Positions 63,874 to 64,000 of a stretch of DNA of 64,000 nucleotides are shown here, piece by piece. Both the position numbers and the translations under genes were made by a program. This DNA comes from Bacteroidia bacterium (lineage in GTDB: Bacteria > Bacteroidota > Bacteroidia > 2-12-FULL-35-15): NCBI GenBank assembly GCA_020051175.1, contig JAGVJJ010000048.1:28290-92289 (forward strand), in the 5' to 3' direction. The notes under the pieces are model-generated. The model did no database searches, had not been told where the DNA came from, and worked only from the letters and a program-made list of their open reading frames with translations. Every line of letters begins with the position of its first letter. Within the stretch, counting starts at the first letter, position 1.

Positions 63874-64000
63874 AGTTAACAGTTAAAAGTTAATAGTTAA
63901 TAGTCAGTTAATAAGGGATAAATTATCTTTGCACTCCCAATAACCAATAACCAATAACCAATAACCAATAACCAATAACCAATAACCAATAACCAATAAC
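63874..64000. repeat. Heptamer arrays: (agttaan)4 then (ccaataa)9+, running off the window
   Basis: agttaac/agttaaa/agttaat/agttaat at 63874-63901, then nine full ccaataa copies 63937-63999, continuing beyond base 64000. Confidence 0.92.

Noticed and set aside
63937..64000. Possible CRISPR array
   Set aside because: Units are 7 bp without spacers; it is a simple tandem repeat.

Overview
The window looks like a chromosomal segment of a member of the Bacteroidota. The evidence is: proteins carrying type IX secretion (T9SS) C-terminal sorting domains of both type A and type B; the T9SS genes porX and porT; two DUF5723 outer-membrane proteins; a short primary sigma factor without region 1.1; a long N-extended GAPDH; and upstream boxes of the form TAnnTTTG, the Bacteroidota -7 consensus. 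I cannot name a genus. I see no rRNA, tRNA, insertion sequence, prophage or CRISPR array. Almost all genes are chromosomal housekeeping or cell-surface genes.

Layout. 0-9.9 kb: tail of a T9SS type A cargo protein, a saccharopine dehydrogenase-like enzyme, a 60-residue conserved protein, AlkB, a TPR/SpoIIE phosphatase, an ACE-like (M2) lipoprotein whose first zinc ligand is Gln, and a helical-repeat protein/bioA/queuosine-precursor transporter operon. 10-17.4 kb: a T9SS type B protein, a MORN-repeat protein next to a metzincin, DUF4258, ald, tsaE and a porin. 17.5-21.3 kb: porX, an FMN reductase and fumarylacetoacetase. 21.4-31.8 kb: a DUF5723 protein facing a tightly packed minus-strand run of seven genes (lipoprotein, DUF5723, kdsA, T9SS propeller, two GT-C-type membrane proteins, yebC). 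31.9-35.6 kb: rarA with a c-type cytochrome lipoprotein, and two tandem LpxL/HtrB-type acyltransferases. 35.7-43.7 kb: gap, rpoD, an HtrA protease, dapF and neighbours. 43.8-56.7 kb: a frameshifted T9SS type B gene, ispH, a DUF3108 protein, glyA, rhlE, a second TPR/SpoIIE phosphatase, a methylmalonyl-CoA mutase catalytic subunit and a propeller cargo protein. 56.9-64 kb: aspartate aminotransferase, a heptose-phosphate kinase, ubiE-porT, an FAD oxidoreductase and a small holin-like membrane protein.

Functional themes. Several genes concern the cell envelope: kdsA and the heptose kinase (LPS core sugars), the LpxL-like pair (lipid A acylation or ornithine-type lipids), dapF (peptidoglycan), porX/porT (T9SS) and five T9SS cargo genes. 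Two TPR-TM-SpoIIE phosphatases and PorX are the signalling proteins.

The most unusual layer is intergenic. At least six families of short repeats fill the gaps: an 18-bp-arm palindrome (three copies); a nested palindrome built of small hairpins with a three-base loop; GTCAnTyTGAGC/GTCATTTCGAGC-type elements; attcgtaa-type repeats lying immediately before start codons; heptanucleotide tandem arrays; and a palindrome of the gcgttcc type. The protein-level observations most worth checking are the His-to-Gln change in the M2 zinc motif, the loss of the catalytic acid in one of the two tandem acyltransferases, and the Kdo/T9SS-cargo/glycosyltransferase operon.
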